DNA of 64,000 bases from Microbacterium horticulturae (GCF_029094505.1 NZ_CP119108.1:2232001-2296000); one strand, 5' to 3'. Shown: positions 15,699-25,097, numbered from the stretch's first letter. Translations and numbers: made by a program. Notes: generated by a model from the letters alone, not told the origin.

Positions 15699-16565
15699 AT
15701 GCGCTTTGCCCACGTTCTCGCCCCTGGTCGCCCCGAACCGACACTGGCGGCGGTCACGGGCGGCGGAGCGCACCTGGTACCCGATCTGGTCGACGACGGC
15801 CCGGCGACGCTCGAGCAGCTCATCGCCGGCGGAGACGATCTGTTGGACCGGGTGCGGGATGCCGCAGACGCCGCCGGGACGGGGCATCCTCTCGACGGCC
15901 TCGGCTTCGCCTCGGCGGTCCTCGCACCCCCGGTCGTGCTGGCGATCGGTCTGAACTACGCGGCGCACGCGAGCGAGCTCGCGTTGAAGGCCGACACCGC
16001 GCCCACCGTGTTCACGCTGTGGCCGAACTCGCTGTCGGGACACGACGCGACGACATCGTGGCCGCGCGCACTCAGCGAGTCGGTCGACTACGAGGCCGAG
16101 CTCGGCGTCATCATCGGCACGCCGGCACGGAACGTCGCGGCCGATGACGCCCTCGACCATGTCTGGGGATACACCGTCGTCAACGACATCACGGCCCGCG
16201 ACATCCAGTTCTCCGAAGCGCAGTGGTGCCGCTGCAAGTCGTTCGACGGGTTCACCCCGACCGGCCCGTTCGTCGTCACCGCCGACGAGGTGCCCGATCC
16301 GCAGGACCTGCACATCTGGACGATCGTGGACGGGCACACGGTGCAGGACGCCTCGACCGAGCAGATGATCCGGCCGGTGAGCACGCTGGTCGCGCACCTC
16401 TCGCAGTCGATCACCCTCTTGCCCGGCACGCTCATCTCGACCGGATCCCCCGGCGGCGCGGGTTACTCGCGCGAGCCGCAGATCTTCCTGCGCGACCGGT
16501 CGACCGTCACGGTCGGCATCGACGGAATCGGCGAGCTGACCACGCACTGCCGCATCCTGGACTGA
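15699..16565 (+). CDS. Fumarylacetoacetate hydrolase family protein
   Basis: 288 residues. A short N-terminal domain is followed by the FAH catalytic fold from about residue 80 (LAIGLNYAAHASEL). Metal ligands lie in SVDYEAELGVIIG and the HVWGYTVVNDITARDIQ strand, with the STGSPGGAGY loop near the end. Such enzymes cleave or isomerise acylpyruvates and ring-cleavage products (5-oxopent-3-ene-tricarboxylate decarboxylase, acylpyruvase). The exact substrate is unresolved. It stands alone between a divergent protease gene and a strong terminator, not in an aromatic-degradation operon. Confidence 0.93.
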   Translation: MRFAHVLAPGRPEPTLAAVTGGGAHLVPDLVDDGPATLEQLIAGGDDLLDRVRDAADAAGTGHPLDGLGFASAVLAPPVVLAIGLNYAAHASELALKADTAPTVFTLWPNSLSGHDATTSWPRALSESVDYEAELGVIIGTPARNVAADDALDHVWGYTVVNDITARDIQFSEAQWCRCKSFDGFTPTGPFVVTADEVPDPQDLHIWTIVDGHTVQDASTEQMIRPVSTLVAHLSQSITLLPGTLISTGSPGGAGYSREPQIFLRDRSTVTVGIDGIGELTTHCRILD

Positions 16566-16569
16566 AGAA

Positions 16570-16617
16570 GTGAACGTGAAGGGGCGGCGGATCACTCCGC
16601 CGCCCCTTCACGTTCAC
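16570..16617. terminator. Strong bidirectional terminator hairpin
   Basis: A perfect 21-bp stem (16570-16590 with 16597-16617) and a 6-nt loop lie between the convergent FAH and DUF4190-like genes. This is the longest perfect hairpin in the window. Confidence 0.85.
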
Positions 16618-16621
16618 CGTG

Positions 16622-17158
16622 TCAGTACGAGCTCGACGCGCAGGGGAACGAGAAGCCCCACACCTGCACGACCGTGTTCGGATCGGTGACGCACTGCTGT
16701 GCCGCCCCGGCCACCGCCGCGAGGAAGGAGAAGAGGACGATCAGGCCGATGATCGTCAGCACGAGCACAATCGCGCCGATGATGATCGCGGCGAGCGCCA
16801 GACCGTTCTTCTGGCCGGCCTTCTTGCTCTGCGACAGCGCGACGATGCCGAGGATCAAGCCGATCAGCGCTCCCAGCCCGCTGGTGACAAGTCCGACCAG
16901 CGAGAGGATGAAGGCGACGATTCCCATCGTCTTGCCGGGGTAGGTCGTCGACGGCGCGGGCTGGCCGTAGGCGGGCGCCTGAGGGTAGCCGGCGCCGTAT
17001 GCCGGCGCCTGACCGTACGGAGCCTCACCGGCTGTCGGCGCCTGCGCGTACGCGGGCGGCTCAGGAGCGGGAGGCGCTGTCGGCGGCTGCTCGGGCTGCT
17101 GCGGCTGGCCGGACTGGCCGGGCTGCTGCGGCTGCTCGGGGTTCTGCGGGTCGGACAT
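16622..17158 (-). CDS. DUF4190-like membrane protein with proline/glutamine-rich cytoplasmic domain
   Basis: 178 residues. The first ~75 are Pro/Gln/Ala/Tyr-rich with repeated QQP and APAYG units. Two hydrophobic segments follow (MGIVAFILSLVGLVTSGLG and about residues 118-148), separated by a KKAGQKNG loop as in DUF4190 proteins. A short extracellular tail holds two Cys (QQCVTD and FPCASS). The function is unknown. A GGAGG Shine-Dalgarno before ATG 17158 fixes the start; the frame extends further upstream without support. Confidence 0.8.
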   Translation of the reverse strand: MSDPQNPEQPQQPGQSGQPQQPEQPPTAPPAPEPPAYAQAPTAGEAPYGQAPAYGAGYPQAPAYGQPAPSTTYPGKTMGIVAFILSLVGLVTSGLGALIGLILGIVALSQSKKAGQKNGLALAAIIIGAIVLVLTIIGLIVLFSFLAAVAGAAQQCVTDPNTVVQVWGFSFPCASSSY

Positions 17159-17245
17159 GGAGTACCTCCGGTACGGGACAGATTCGTCCCCCACGCTATC
17201 GGCCGCGGCTTCGCACCGACAGCCCCCGAGACGTCGTGTCGCCGA

Positions 17246-18712
17246 TCAGACGTTCTCGTCGACCACGACATTCTCGGCGGCCTGGACCACCGGGATCGCC
17301 GCCGTCATCGTCTCCAGCCCCGACAAGCGCGCCGGCGAAAGCTGCTTGGACACCTCTTCGCGTGTCATGAGGCCCGCCTCGACGACCAGGTCGGCGATGT
17401 TGCGGTGCGTGAGCAGGGCGGTCTTGGCGAGTGCCGCTGACGCGGCGTACCCGAGGAACGGCGTCAGCGCGGTCACGACGCCCACCGACGAGCCGACCAT
17501 CGCGCCCAGCCGCTCACGGTTCGCGGTGATGCCGTCGACGCAGTTGACGCGCAGCGTCCACATGGCCTGCCGCATCCACGTGATCGACTGGAAGATCGAG
17601 TGGGCGATCACCGGCTCGAACGCGTTGAGCTGCAGCTGGCCGCCCTCGACCGCCATGGTGACGGTCATGTCGGCGCCGACGACCGAGAAGGCCACCTGGT
17701 TCACGACCTCGGGGATGATCGGGTTGACCTTGCCCGGCATGATCGACGAGCCGGCCGCGCGGGCCGGCAGATTGATCTCGCCGAGGCCCGCCTGCGGGCC
17801 GCTGGAGAGCAGACGCAGATCGTTGCAGATCTTCGAGAGCTTGATCGCGTTGCGCTTCAGCGACGAGGAGAACGACATGAACGAGCCGGTGTCACTCGTC
17901 GCCTCGACGAGGTCGGACGCCGTCGACAGGTCGACGCCGGAGATCTCGCGCAGGTGACGCAGCACCGAGCGAGCGTAGCCGGGGTGCGTCGTGATGCCGG
18001 TGCCGATGGCGGTGGCGCCCATGTTTATCTCGGTGAGCAGACTCGCGTTCTCCGTGAGGCGCTGCAGGTCTTCGCCCAGTGTCGTGGCGAAGCCGTGGAA
18101 CTCCTGCCCCAGCGTCATCGGCACGGCGTCCTGCAGCTGCGTGCGGCCGACCTTGAGCACGTCGTGGAACTCGACGGCCTTGTTCAGGAAGCTCTTGCGC
18201 AGCAGATCGAGCTCGTCGAGCAGGGTGCGCAGCACGAGTGACAGGCCGATCTTGATGGCCGTCGGATACACGTCGTTCGTCGACTGGCTGCGGTTGGTGT
18301 CGTCGATCGGGGCCAGGAACGCGTAGTCGCCCTTCTCCCGCCCGGCCAGCTCGAGCGCGACGTTGGTGATGACCTCATTCGCGTTCATGTTGGTGGAGGT
18401 GCCGGCGCCGCCCTGAATGACGCCCACGACGAACTGGTCGTGGTACTTGCCGTCGATCACGAGCTGCGACGCGCGGTCGATGAGGTCGGCCTTGTCGTGC
18501 GAGAGCACGCCGATCTCGGCATTCGCCCGGGCCGAGGCCTGCTTGACCATGGCCAGCGCTCGCACGAAATCGCTGTAGACCGAGATCGGCCGTTTCGCGA
18601 TCGGGAAGTTCTCCAGAGCCCGTTCGGTATGGATGCCCCAGTAGGCATCGGCGGGGATTTCGAGGGAGCCGAGCGAGTCGGTCTCGGTGCGGGTGCGCGA
18701 CGTTGCGGCCAT
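17246..18712 (-). CDS. aspA: Aspartate ammonia-lyase
   Basis: 488 residues of the aspartase/fumarase superfamily; converts L-aspartate to fumarate and ammonia. The signature loop GSSIMPGKVNP (321-331) is intact. Also visible are GGAGTSTNMNANEVI, TNRSQSTNDVYP and GRTQLQDAVPMTLGQE. Aspartase rather than fumarase is preferred from the LGSLEIPADAYWGIHTERALENFPI N-terminus and the overall length. ATG 18712 has an AAGGA Shine-Dalgarno; the open frame upstream lacks support. It lies downstream of, and in the same direction as, the metallophosphoesterase, whose 3' end is 117 bp away. Confidence 0.9.
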   Translation of the reverse strand: MAATSRTRTETDSLGSLEIPADAYWGIHTERALENFPIAKRPISVYSDFVRALAMVKQASARANAEIGVLSHDKADLIDRASQLVIDGKYHDQFVVGVIQGGAGTSTNMNANEVITNVALELAGREKGDYAFLAPIDDTNRSQSTNDVYPTAIKIGLSLVLRTLLDELDLLRKSFLNKAVEFHDVLKVGRTQLQDAVPMTLGQEFHGFATTLGEDLQRLTENASLLTEINMGATAIGTGITTHPGYARSVLRHLREISGVDLSTASDLVEATSDTGSFMSFSSSLKRNAIKLSKICNDLRLLSSGPQAGLGEINLPARAAGSSIMPGKVNPIIPEVVNQVAFSVVGADMTVTMAVEGGQLQLNAFEPVIAHSIFQSITWMRQAMWTLRVNCVDGITANRERLGAMVGSSVGVVTALTPFLGYAASAALAKTALLTHRNIADLVVEAGLMTREEVSKQLSPARLSGLETMTAAIPVVQAAENVVVDENV

Positions 18713-18828
18713 TGTGCGTCCTTGTGGGTCACGACGGATCGGTGGTGTTCTCGAGCCTACTCGCCCACTCCCCCGCCCATTCTGTACGTGGTGGCGAGGC
18801 GATTCGCTCGATTGGACGCGACGTATGC

Positions 18829-19740
18829 TCACCGGAGAGGTTTGCGAGAGAACGCCTCGTGTCGCTCCCGGGGAGTGAGCGCGGCCATGCGCGCAAGCCA
18901 CGCCTCATCGAAGAAGTCGGCGGTCGGCGCCTCGACCACCGGCACCACCGCGTGCGTGATCGTGTCGTCGTACACGTGCACGAGGTGGAACGACTGCGCG
19001 GCATCCATTCCGTTCACCCGTGCGGCGGGACGCGCGAGGTTCATGGTGTAGCACGTGGCGGCCGCCACGCTCACGTCGACACCGGCGAACATGCCGTGGG
19101 TGGAATAGTGCAGATGGCCGGCCAGGATGCTGCGGACATCGCTGCCGCGGACCACCTCCGCCAGCGCGTCTTGATGCCGCAGCTCGAGGATGTCGAACAG
19201 CGGCAGATGGCTGGGCAGCGGCGGGTGGTGCAGAGCGAGGACCGTCCCCAGTGGCGCTGGCTCGGCCAGCACCTCGCGCAGCCATGCGAGCTGGGCCTCG
19301 TCGAGGTCGCCGTGGTGCCAGCCGGGCACCGAGGTGTCGAGCGCGACCAGGCGCAGACCGCGCAGGTCGTAGACGGCCGTCACCGGCTCTTGGCTCGGCT
19401 GCTCGCCGAGCAGGTCACGATGCAGTTCGGGCCGCTCGTCGTGATTGCCCGCCACCCACACCAATTGGGCGCCCAGCCGGTGCGCCACCGGCTCGACCGC
19501 CGCCTTCAGCGCGGCATATGCCGCGGGCTCGCCGAGGTCGGTGAGGTCGCCGGTGAAGACGATGGCGTCGGGATGGACGGCGAGCGCCTCTATCGCGACG
19601 AGCGTGCGCTCGAGATTGCCGGCGGTGTCGTAGGCGCCGCCGAGCGGCCTGTTGCCCGCGAGGAAGTGCGTGTCGCTGACATGCACGATCACCCGCCGGG
19701 CGGGCTCATGCGATCCGAACTGGACGGGAGCGGCATCCAT
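18829..19740 (-). CDS. Metallophosphoesterase, CpdA/GpdQ-like
   Basis: 303 residues with the full calcineurin-like metal-site set: SDTHF, FTGDLTDLG, VAGNHDERPE, LALHHPPLP and LAGHLHYS. The order and spacing resemble class III cyclic nucleotide phosphodiesterases (CpdA) and glycerophosphodiesterases (GpdQ), so a phosphodiester substrate is likely but unidentified. No signal peptide. Start ATG 19740 has a -10 box 6 nt upstream. Confidence 0.9.
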   Translation of the reverse strand: MDAAPVQFGSHEPARRVIVHVSDTHFLAGNRPLGGAYDTAGNLERTLVAIEALAVHPDAIVFTGDLTDLGEPAAYAALKAAVEPVAHRLGAQLVWVAGNHDERPELHRDLLGEQPSQEPVTAVYDLRGLRLVALDTSVPGWHHGDLDEAQLAWLREVLAEPAPLGTVLALHHPPLPSHLPLFDILELRHQDALAEVVRGSDVRSILAGHLHYSTHGMFAGVDVSVAAATCYTMNLARPAARVNGMDAAQSFHLVHVYDDTITHAVVPVVEAPTADFFDEAWLARMAALTPRERHEAFSRKPLR

Positions 19741-19752
19741 GTCCCCACCCTA
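19741..19752 (-). promoter_or_regulatory. Leaderless -10 box of the metallophosphoesterase gene
   Basis: TAGGGT (complement of 19747-19752), then 6 nt, then ATG 19740. Confidence 0.5.
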
Positions 19753-19779
19753 ACGAGGGGGTCCCCCACCGCTGTGCAG

Positions 19780-20112
19780 TCAGTGCAGGACGATCAGCAG
19801 GATGCCGCCGAGCACGGCCAGCGCACACAGGCCGAAGGATCCATAGGCGGCGAACAGTGCAAGGGTCTTCTGTCCCTGGGTGAGCGGACTCTTCTTCGCC
19901 GCCTTCGCCGCGGCCTTCTCGGCCTTGGCCGCCTGCTTCGGGCTGATCACCGTGATCGCATCGGTGAACTCCGCCGGTGCCACCACCGGCACCCGCCCCG
20001 CGCGCACGAGCATGCGCAGCCCGGCCGCATAGAAGCCGACCACGAGCACGGCGCCGATGAGTGCCACGACGAACACGCGGATGAACGCCAACCAATCGAT
20101 GTCGAGACTCAT
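19780..20112 (-). CDS. Small two-helix membrane protein linked to PiT
   Basis: 110 residues. One hydrophobic segment lies at about 9-32 and a second at about 84-108, separated by a cytoplasm-like region rich in Ala and Lys (KQAAKAEKAAAKAAKK). I do not recognise a named family. The ATGA overlap (20109-20112) with the phosphate transporter gene implies translational coupling and a subunit or accessory role. Both proteins share Lys/Ala-rich segments. Confidence 0.8.
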   Translation of the reverse strand: MSLDIDWLAFIRVFVVALIGAVLVVGFYAAGLRMLVRAGRVPVVAPAEFTDAITVISPKQAAKAEKAAAKAAKKSPLTQGQKTLALFAAYGSFGLCALAVLGGILLIVLH

Positions 20113-21590
20113 TTGCCGCCCTTCCCGGCTTCGGCCTTCTTGCCCTCGGGCTTCTTCGCGCCCGGAGCATCCTTCTTCTTGCCGTCGCCGTTCGCAGATT
20201 TCTTCTTGGCGTCGGCCTTCTTCTTGGCGTCCGACTTCTTCTTCTCGTCGGAGCTCTTCTTCGCGTCGGCCTTGGCCTTGGCCTTCTTCTCGGCTTTGCG
20301 GCGTGCCTCCTCATCGGCACGGCGGCGCTCGCGCTCGCGCTCCTCGGCCTTGCGGCGGGCCTTCTCCTCGGCCTTCAGTCGCTCCTGCTCACGAATGATC
20401 GCGCGCTGCCGGCGCGTGGGCGGCGGGTTCTTCTTGACCTTGATCGCGCGCCCCGACTCGGCGACGTCGCTCATCGCGTTTGCCGCGGTGACGGCGTCAC
20501 GACGCGATCGCAGGAACAGCGCGATGATCACCACGAGGGCGATGACGGCATCCACCAGCAGACCCCAGGTGGGCAGCCAGCGAACGATGAGGGCGGCGAA
20601 TGCCCCCACGAGACCTGCCGCCGGGAGCGTCAGCAGCCAGCCGATGGCGATCTTGCCGGCCGTGCCCCAACGCACCTTCGAGCCGCGTCGGCCCAGGCCC
20701 GATCCGATCACCGATCCGGATGCGACCTGCGTGGTCGACAGCGCGAAGCCGAGGGCGCTGGAGGCGAGGATCGTGGCTGCCGTCGACGTCTCGGCGGAGA
20801 AGCCCTGCGCCGGCTTGACGTCGGTGAGTCCCTTGCCGAGGGTGCGGATGATGCGCCAGCCGCCGAGGTAGGTGCCCAGTGCGATAGTGAACGCACAGGC
20901 GAAGATCACCCAGATGTGGGGGTCGGCGTTGTCTTTGTCCTGCCACCCGGCCATGATCAGCGCGAGAGTGATGATGCCCATCGTCTTCTGCGCATCGTTC
21001 GTGCCGTGGGCGAGGGCGACCATCGACGAGGTGAAGATCTGCCCCCAGCGGAAGCCGCTGCGGCCGTCGGGCTTGCCGTCGTAGCGACGGGTCATCCCGT
21101 ACGCCATGCGCGTCACGAGGAACGCGATGACCCCGGCGGTGAGCGGAGACAGCAGCGCCGGCAGGATGATCTTGCTCAGCAGCACCCCGAAGTCCACACC
21201 CGAGAGGCCGAACCCGACCAGGGTCGCTCCGACCAGCCCCCCGAACAGTGCGTGCGAGGAGCTCGAGGGCAGGCCGAGCAGCCAGGTGAGCATGTTCCAG
21301 ACGACGGCACCCACCAGGCCGGCGAAGATCAACGGGAGGAAGTCCACATGGCTGGCGCTGATCTGGTCTTCGCGAATGAGGCCGTGGGAGACGGTCTTCG
21401 ACACCTCCGTCGAAAGGAACGCGCCGACGAGGTTGAGGCCGGCGGCCAGGCCCACCGCGACTTTCGGCTTGAGCGCGCCTGTCGCGATGGGCGTCGCCAT
21501 CGCGTTCGCGGTGTCATGGAATCCGTTGGTGAAGTCGAAGAACAGAGCCAGCGCGATGACCAGCACGACGATCAGGGCTGCGGTTTCCAC
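20109..21590 (-). CDS. pit: PiT family inorganic phosphate transporter with long lysine-rich tail
   Basis: 493 residues. The duplicated PiT signature is present in both halves (FDFTNGFHDTANAMATPIA near residue 18 and MVALAHGTNDAQKTMGII near 200), within about 10 transmembrane segments ending near residue 375. It should import metal-phosphate with protons. The last ~110 residues are unusual: an almost continuous Lys/Ala/Glu/Arg helix or coil (EARRKAEKKAKAKADAKK and similar), predicted cytoplasmic and absent from textbook PiT proteins. Translationally coupled to the small membrane protein downstream. ATG 21590 sits at the N-terminus of the first helix. Confidence 0.93.
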   Translation of the reverse strand: METAALIVVLVIALALFFDFTNGFHDTANAMATPIATGALKPKVAVGLAAGLNLVGAFLSTEVSKTVSHGLIREDQISASHVDFLPLIFAGLVGAVVWNMLTWLLGLPSSSSHALFGGLVGATLVGFGLSGVDFGVLLSKIILPALLSPLTAGVIAFLVTRMAYGMTRRYDGKPDGRSGFRWGQIFTSSMVALAHGTNDAQKTMGIITLALIMAGWQDKDNADPHIWVIFACAFTIALGTYLGGWRIIRTLGKGLTDVKPAQGFSAETSTAATILASSALGFALSTTQVASGSVIGSGLGRRGSKVRWGTAGKIAIGWLLTLPAAGLVGAFAALIVRWLPTWGLLVDAVIALVVIIALFLRSRRDAVTAANAMSDVAESGRAIKVKKNPPPTRRQRAIIREQERLKAEEKARRKAEERERERRRADEEARRKAEKKAKAKADAKKSSDEKKKSDAKKKADAKKKSANGDGKKKDAPGAKKPEGKKAEAGKGGK

Positions 21591-21747
21591 CGTTCGCTTT
21601 CCGGAGTCAGGGATCGAGGGATGCCGGCGAAGCCGACGATGCGAACGAAGTGTTCACGACTTGGGGATGCCCGGCTGCCCGGTCCCGGGTGAAATCCTCT
21701 CATGCCCGCCCTGCCGGTGTGAACCACCGGCTCTCAGATCCGGCGAC

Positions 21748-21759
21748 TAACGTGGTCGC
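21748..21759 (+). promoter_or_regulatory. Leaderless -10 box of the S9 peptidase gene
   Basis: TAACGT at 21748-21753, then 6 nt, then GTG 21760. A small dyad (CCGGTG / CACCGG, 21714-21730) overlaps the -35 region and may be an operator. Confidence 0.5.
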
Positions 21760-23883
21760 GTGACCGATGTTCGCCGCGCTGCAGCCCCACTCGCTCCCGT
21801 CACCCCGCGTCGCCCGATCGAGCGCACGCATCACGGCGACACTTTCATCGACCCGTACGAGTGGTTGCGAGACAAAGAAGACCCTCAGGTCATCGACCAT
21901 TTGAACGCGGAGAACGCCTATACCGAGGAGCGCACTGCGCACCTCGCGGGCCTGCGCGAGAACGTCTTCAACGAAATCAAAGGACGTACGAAGGAGACCG
22001 ATCTGTCGGTCCCCATCCGGCAGGGCGACTGGTGGTACTACGGCCGCACGCTCGAGGGCAAGCAGTACGGCATCCACTGCCGCGCGCCGCTCTCGTCGCC
22101 CGACGACTGGACGCCCCCCGAGCTGTCGCCCGACACCGAAGTCGACGGCGAGCAGGTCATCCTCGACGGCAACGTCGAGGCCGACGGCCAGGAGTTCTTC
22201 TCCCTGGGCAGCTTCGAGGTCTCGAAGGACAGCACACTGCTGCTGTACGGCGTCGACGTCGAAGGCGACGAGCGCTACACGCTCAAGGTGCGCGATCTGC
22301 GCACCGGTGAGAACCTGCCCGATGAGATCCCGAACACGTCGGCCGGGGCATCCTTCTCCCCCGACGGCCGCTTCATCGTCTATCTCACCGTCGACGACGC
22401 CTGGCGCCCCGACACGGTGTGGCTGCACGAGCTCGGCACCCCCGTGGGCGACGATGTGCAGCTGTTCCATGAGCCCGACGAGCGCTACTGGCTCGGCGCG
22501 GGCTTCACCCGCAGCGACCGCTACCTGATGATCGCGGCCGGCTCGTCGATCACGAGCGAGGAATGGCTGGTGGATGCCGCAGACCTGCGCTCGGCGCCGC
22601 GTGTGGTGTGGCCGCGCGAGGAGGGGGTCGAATACGACAGCGACCATGCCGTCGTCGACGGCGAGGACGTGCTCTACATCCTGCACAACCGCAACGCGCT
22701 GGATTTCGAGCTCGTGCGGGTCGCGGCATCCACCCCCGACGCGTCGCCGACCGTCGTCGTGCCGCACGAGCAGGGGCGCCGGCTGCTGGGCCTGTCGACG
22801 TTCCGCGATTTCGCGGTGATCGCGTACCGGCGCGAGGGCCTGGCGCGGCTGGGCATGTTCGACTATGCGACCAGTGCCATCGGTGAGCTCGCCTTCGACG
22901 AGCCGCTGTATGCGGCCGGCCTGGCCGGCAACCCGGAGTGGGCACCGCCGGTGCTGCGCCTGGGCTACACGTCGTTCGTCACGCCCAGCACGGTGTACGA
23001 CTACGTCGTGGCCACCGGCGAGAAACTGCTGCGCAAGCGCCAGCCCGTGCTGGGCGGTTACGACCCCGCCGATTACGACCAGGCTCGGGTGTGGGCGACG
23101 GCGCACGACGGCGTGCAGGTACCCATCTCGCTCGTGTGGAAGCGCTCGTTCGGCGCCCCCGACGACGCACCGCGTCCGCTGCATCTGTACGGCTACGGCT
23201 CGTATGAGCACTCCATCGAGCCCGGCTTCTCGGTCGCGCGGCTGAGCGAGCTCGACCGCGGCGTGGTGTTCGCCGTGGCGCACGTGCGCGGCGGCGGCGA
23301 GATGGGCCGGCAGTGGTACGAGGACGGCAAGACGATGCGCAAGCGCAACACGTTCACCGACTTCCTCGACTGTGCGGAGCATCTCATCGGCGCAGGTTAT
23401 ACGACTCCCGACCGTCTCGTGGCCGAGGGCGGCTCGGCCGGCGGCCTGCTGATGGGCGCCATCGCCAACATGCGGCCCGAGCTGTTCGCCGGCATTCTCG
23501 CCGATGTGCCGTTCGTCGATGCGCTGACGTCGATCCTCGACCCGTCGCTGCCGCTCACCGTGATCGAGTGGGACGAGTGGGGCGACCCGCTGCACTCCCC
23601 CGCCGTGTACGCGTACATGCAGTCGTACTCGCCGTATGAGAACGTGCGGGAGGATGCCGCATACCCGCGCATCCTCGCGGTCACCTCGCTCAACGACACG
23701 CGCGTGCTGTACGTCGAGCCCGCGAAGTGGGTCGCGGCTCTCCGCGAGACCGGAGCCGACGCCCTCCTCAAGTGCGAGATGGTCGCCGGCCACGGCGGCG
23801 TGAGCGGGCGCTACAACGCCTGGCGCGAGCGCGCTTACGAGCTCGCCTGGCTGTTCGACGTGCTCGGGGTGGCGGGCGCCTGA
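21760..23883 (+). CDS. ptrB: S9 family peptidase (oligopeptidase B / prolyl oligopeptidase type)
   Basis: 707 residues. The N-terminal beta-propeller (about 70-410) includes DWWYYGRTLEGKQYGIHCRA. The C-terminal alpha/beta hydrolase has HVRGGGEMGRQWYEDGK, the nucleophile elbow EGGSAGGLLMGA (Ser), a conserved Asp region (TSLNDTRVLYVEPAKW) and the catalytic His in GHGGVSGRYN. The PYEWLRDKEDPQVIDHLNAEN N-terminal helix is typical of oligopeptidase B, which cleaves short peptides after basic residues. No signal peptide. GTG start, leaderless. Confidence 0.94.
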   Translation: MTDVRRAAAPLAPVTPRRPIERTHHGDTFIDPYEWLRDKEDPQVIDHLNAENAYTEERTAHLAGLRENVFNEIKGRTKETDLSVPIRQGDWWYYGRTLEGKQYGIHCRAPLSSPDDWTPPELSPDTEVDGEQVILDGNVEADGQEFFSLGSFEVSKDSTLLLYGVDVEGDERYTLKVRDLRTGENLPDEIPNTSAGASFSPDGRFIVYLTVDDAWRPDTVWLHELGTPVGDDVQLFHEPDERYWLGAGFTRSDRYLMIAAGSSITSEEWLVDAADLRSAPRVVWPREEGVEYDSDHAVVDGEDVLYILHNRNALDFELVRVAASTPDASPTVVVPHEQGRRLLGLSTFRDFAVIAYRREGLARLGMFDYATSAIGELAFDEPLYAAGLAGNPEWAPPVLRLGYTSFVTPSTVYDYVVATGEKLLRKRQPVLGGYDPADYDQARVWATAHDGVQVPISLVWKRSFGAPDDAPRPLHLYGYGSYEHSIEPGFSVARLSELDRGVVFAVAHVRGGGEMGRQWYEDGKTMRKRNTFTDFLDCAEHLIGAGYTTPDRLVAEGGSAGGLLMGAIANMRPELFAGILADVPFVDALTSILDPSLPLTVIEWDEWGDPLHSPAVYAYMQSYSPYENVREDAAYPRILAVTSLNDTRVLYVEPAKWVAALRETGADALLKCEMVAGHGGVSGRYNAWRERAYELAWLFDVLGVAGA

Positions 23884-23970
23884 CAAGCTGTGACAGCCGG
23901 TTTCGGCGTGTCGCCGGCGCTGACCGACGTTCTGCCGGGCCGTTCCGGCGACTGCGGCGATCGCGCCGCG

Positions 23971-24999
23971 TCAGCCGAAGAGCGCGGCGGCCTCGTCGTA
24001 GCGGTACTGCGGCACGGTGTTGAGCTCGCCGAGGGCTTCGTCGAACGAGACGCGCACGATGTCGGTGCCGCGCATAGCGACCATCTGCCCCCATGCGCCT
24101 TCGACGATCGCATCGGCAGCGTGCAGACCCAGTCGGGTGGCCAGCACCCGGTCGAACGCCGACGGCGAGCCGCCGCGCTGGATGTGGCCCAGCACCGTCG
24201 CGCGCGTCTCGATGCCGGTGATGCGCTCGATCTCGGGCGCTATCACGTCGCCGATGCCGCCCAGCCGCGGGCGGTTGAAGGCGTCGAGTCCCTTGTCGCT
24301 GTACGCCTCGGTCATACCGGTGAGAGTGAAGCCCTCGGAGACGACGACCAGCGGCGCGCGGCCGCGGTCGTGGGCCTTGGACACCAGGTCGCAGATCTCG
24401 TCGATCGACATCGGCACCTCAGGGATGCAGATCGCGTGTGCGCCGGCGGCCATGCCCGCGTGCAGGGCGATCCAGCCGACGTGGCGCCCCATGACCTCGG
24501 CCACCATGCAGCGCTGGTGCGAGTCGCCGGTCGTGCGCAGCCGGTCCATGGCCTCGGTCGCGATGTTCACGGCCGTGTCGAAGCCGAACGAGTAATCGGT
24601 CGCACGCAGGTCGTTGTCGATCGTCTTGGGCACGCCCAGCACGTTGATGCCGTCGTTCGCCAGACGGTTGGCCGCCGCCAGCGTCCCCTCGCCGCCGATG
24701 GCGATGATGCCGTCGATGCGATGGCCGTACAGCGTCTTGGCGATGTTCTCGGCGCCGCCCCGCGGACCGTCGTAGGGGTTGGTCCGACTGGTGCCCAGGA
24801 TCGTGCCCCCGACCTTCGACAGGCCCTTCACATCGTGTCGCGTCAGTGGGAAGAAGTCTGCGTCGACGACGCCGCGCCATCCATCGCGGATGCCCACGAA
24901 CTCCATGTCGTACGCGGTCGTGCCCTTGAGCACCACACCGCGGATGACCGCGTTCAGTCCGGGGCAGTCGCCGCCACTGGTCAGGATGCCGATCTTCAT
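23971..24999 (-). CDS. pfkA: 6-phosphofructokinase
   Basis: 342 residues of the actinobacterial group of PFKs. The substrate loops GGDCPGLNAVIRG (9-21), GGEGTL (102-107), the catalytic PKTIDND (124-130) and GHIQRGGSPSAFDR are present. Gly at the position after the GGE acid is typical of ATP-dependent enzymes, whereas Lys in PKTIDND is shared with PPi-dependent ones. This mixture is known in actinobacterial group III PFKs, so ATP is the likelier donor. ATG 24999 has an AAGGA Shine-Dalgarno 8 nt upstream; the open frame before it is not supported. Confidence 0.95.
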   Translation of the reverse strand: MKIGILTSGGDCPGLNAVIRGVVLKGTTAYDMEFVGIRDGWRGVVDADFFPLTRHDVKGLSKVGGTILGTSRTNPYDGPRGGAENIAKTLYGHRIDGIIAIGGEGTLAAANRLANDGINVLGVPKTIDNDLRATDYSFGFDTAVNIATEAMDRLRTTGDSHQRCMVAEVMGRHVGWIALHAGMAAGAHAICIPEVPMSIDEICDLVSKAHDRGRAPLVVVSEGFTLTGMTEAYSDKGLDAFNRPRLGGIGDVIAPEIERITGIETRATVLGHIQRGGSPSAFDRVLATRLGLHAADAIVEGAWGQMVAMRGTDIVRVSFDEALGELNTVPQYRYDEAAALFG

Positions 25000-25069
25000 G
25001 CGCAGGTCCTTGCTTTGAGGGGGAGGGATGCCGGCAACGTCGCCATCCACGACACTACTGCCGCCGGCC

Positions 25070-25097
25070 GCGCCCTGCCACACGGCGGGCAGGGCGC
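25070..25097 (-). terminator. Hairpin just past the SNF2 helicase stop
   Basis: A perfect 10-bp stem (GCGCCCTGCC at 25070-25079 with 25088-25097) and an 8-nt loop, 2 bp downstream of the helicase stop. No T-run follows, so termination may be partial or Rho-assisted. Confidence 0.4.

Noticed and set aside
17246..18712. Fumarase (class II) assignment for the aspartase gene
   Set aside because: Both enzymes share GSSIMPGKVNP. The N-terminus and length fit aspartase better, though activity is not proven.
20109..20440. Lysine-rich tail of the PiT gene, considered as a frameshifted or separate ORF
   Set aside because: It is continuous and in frame with the transporter; the stop overlaps the next ATG as ATGA, which argues for a real terminus.
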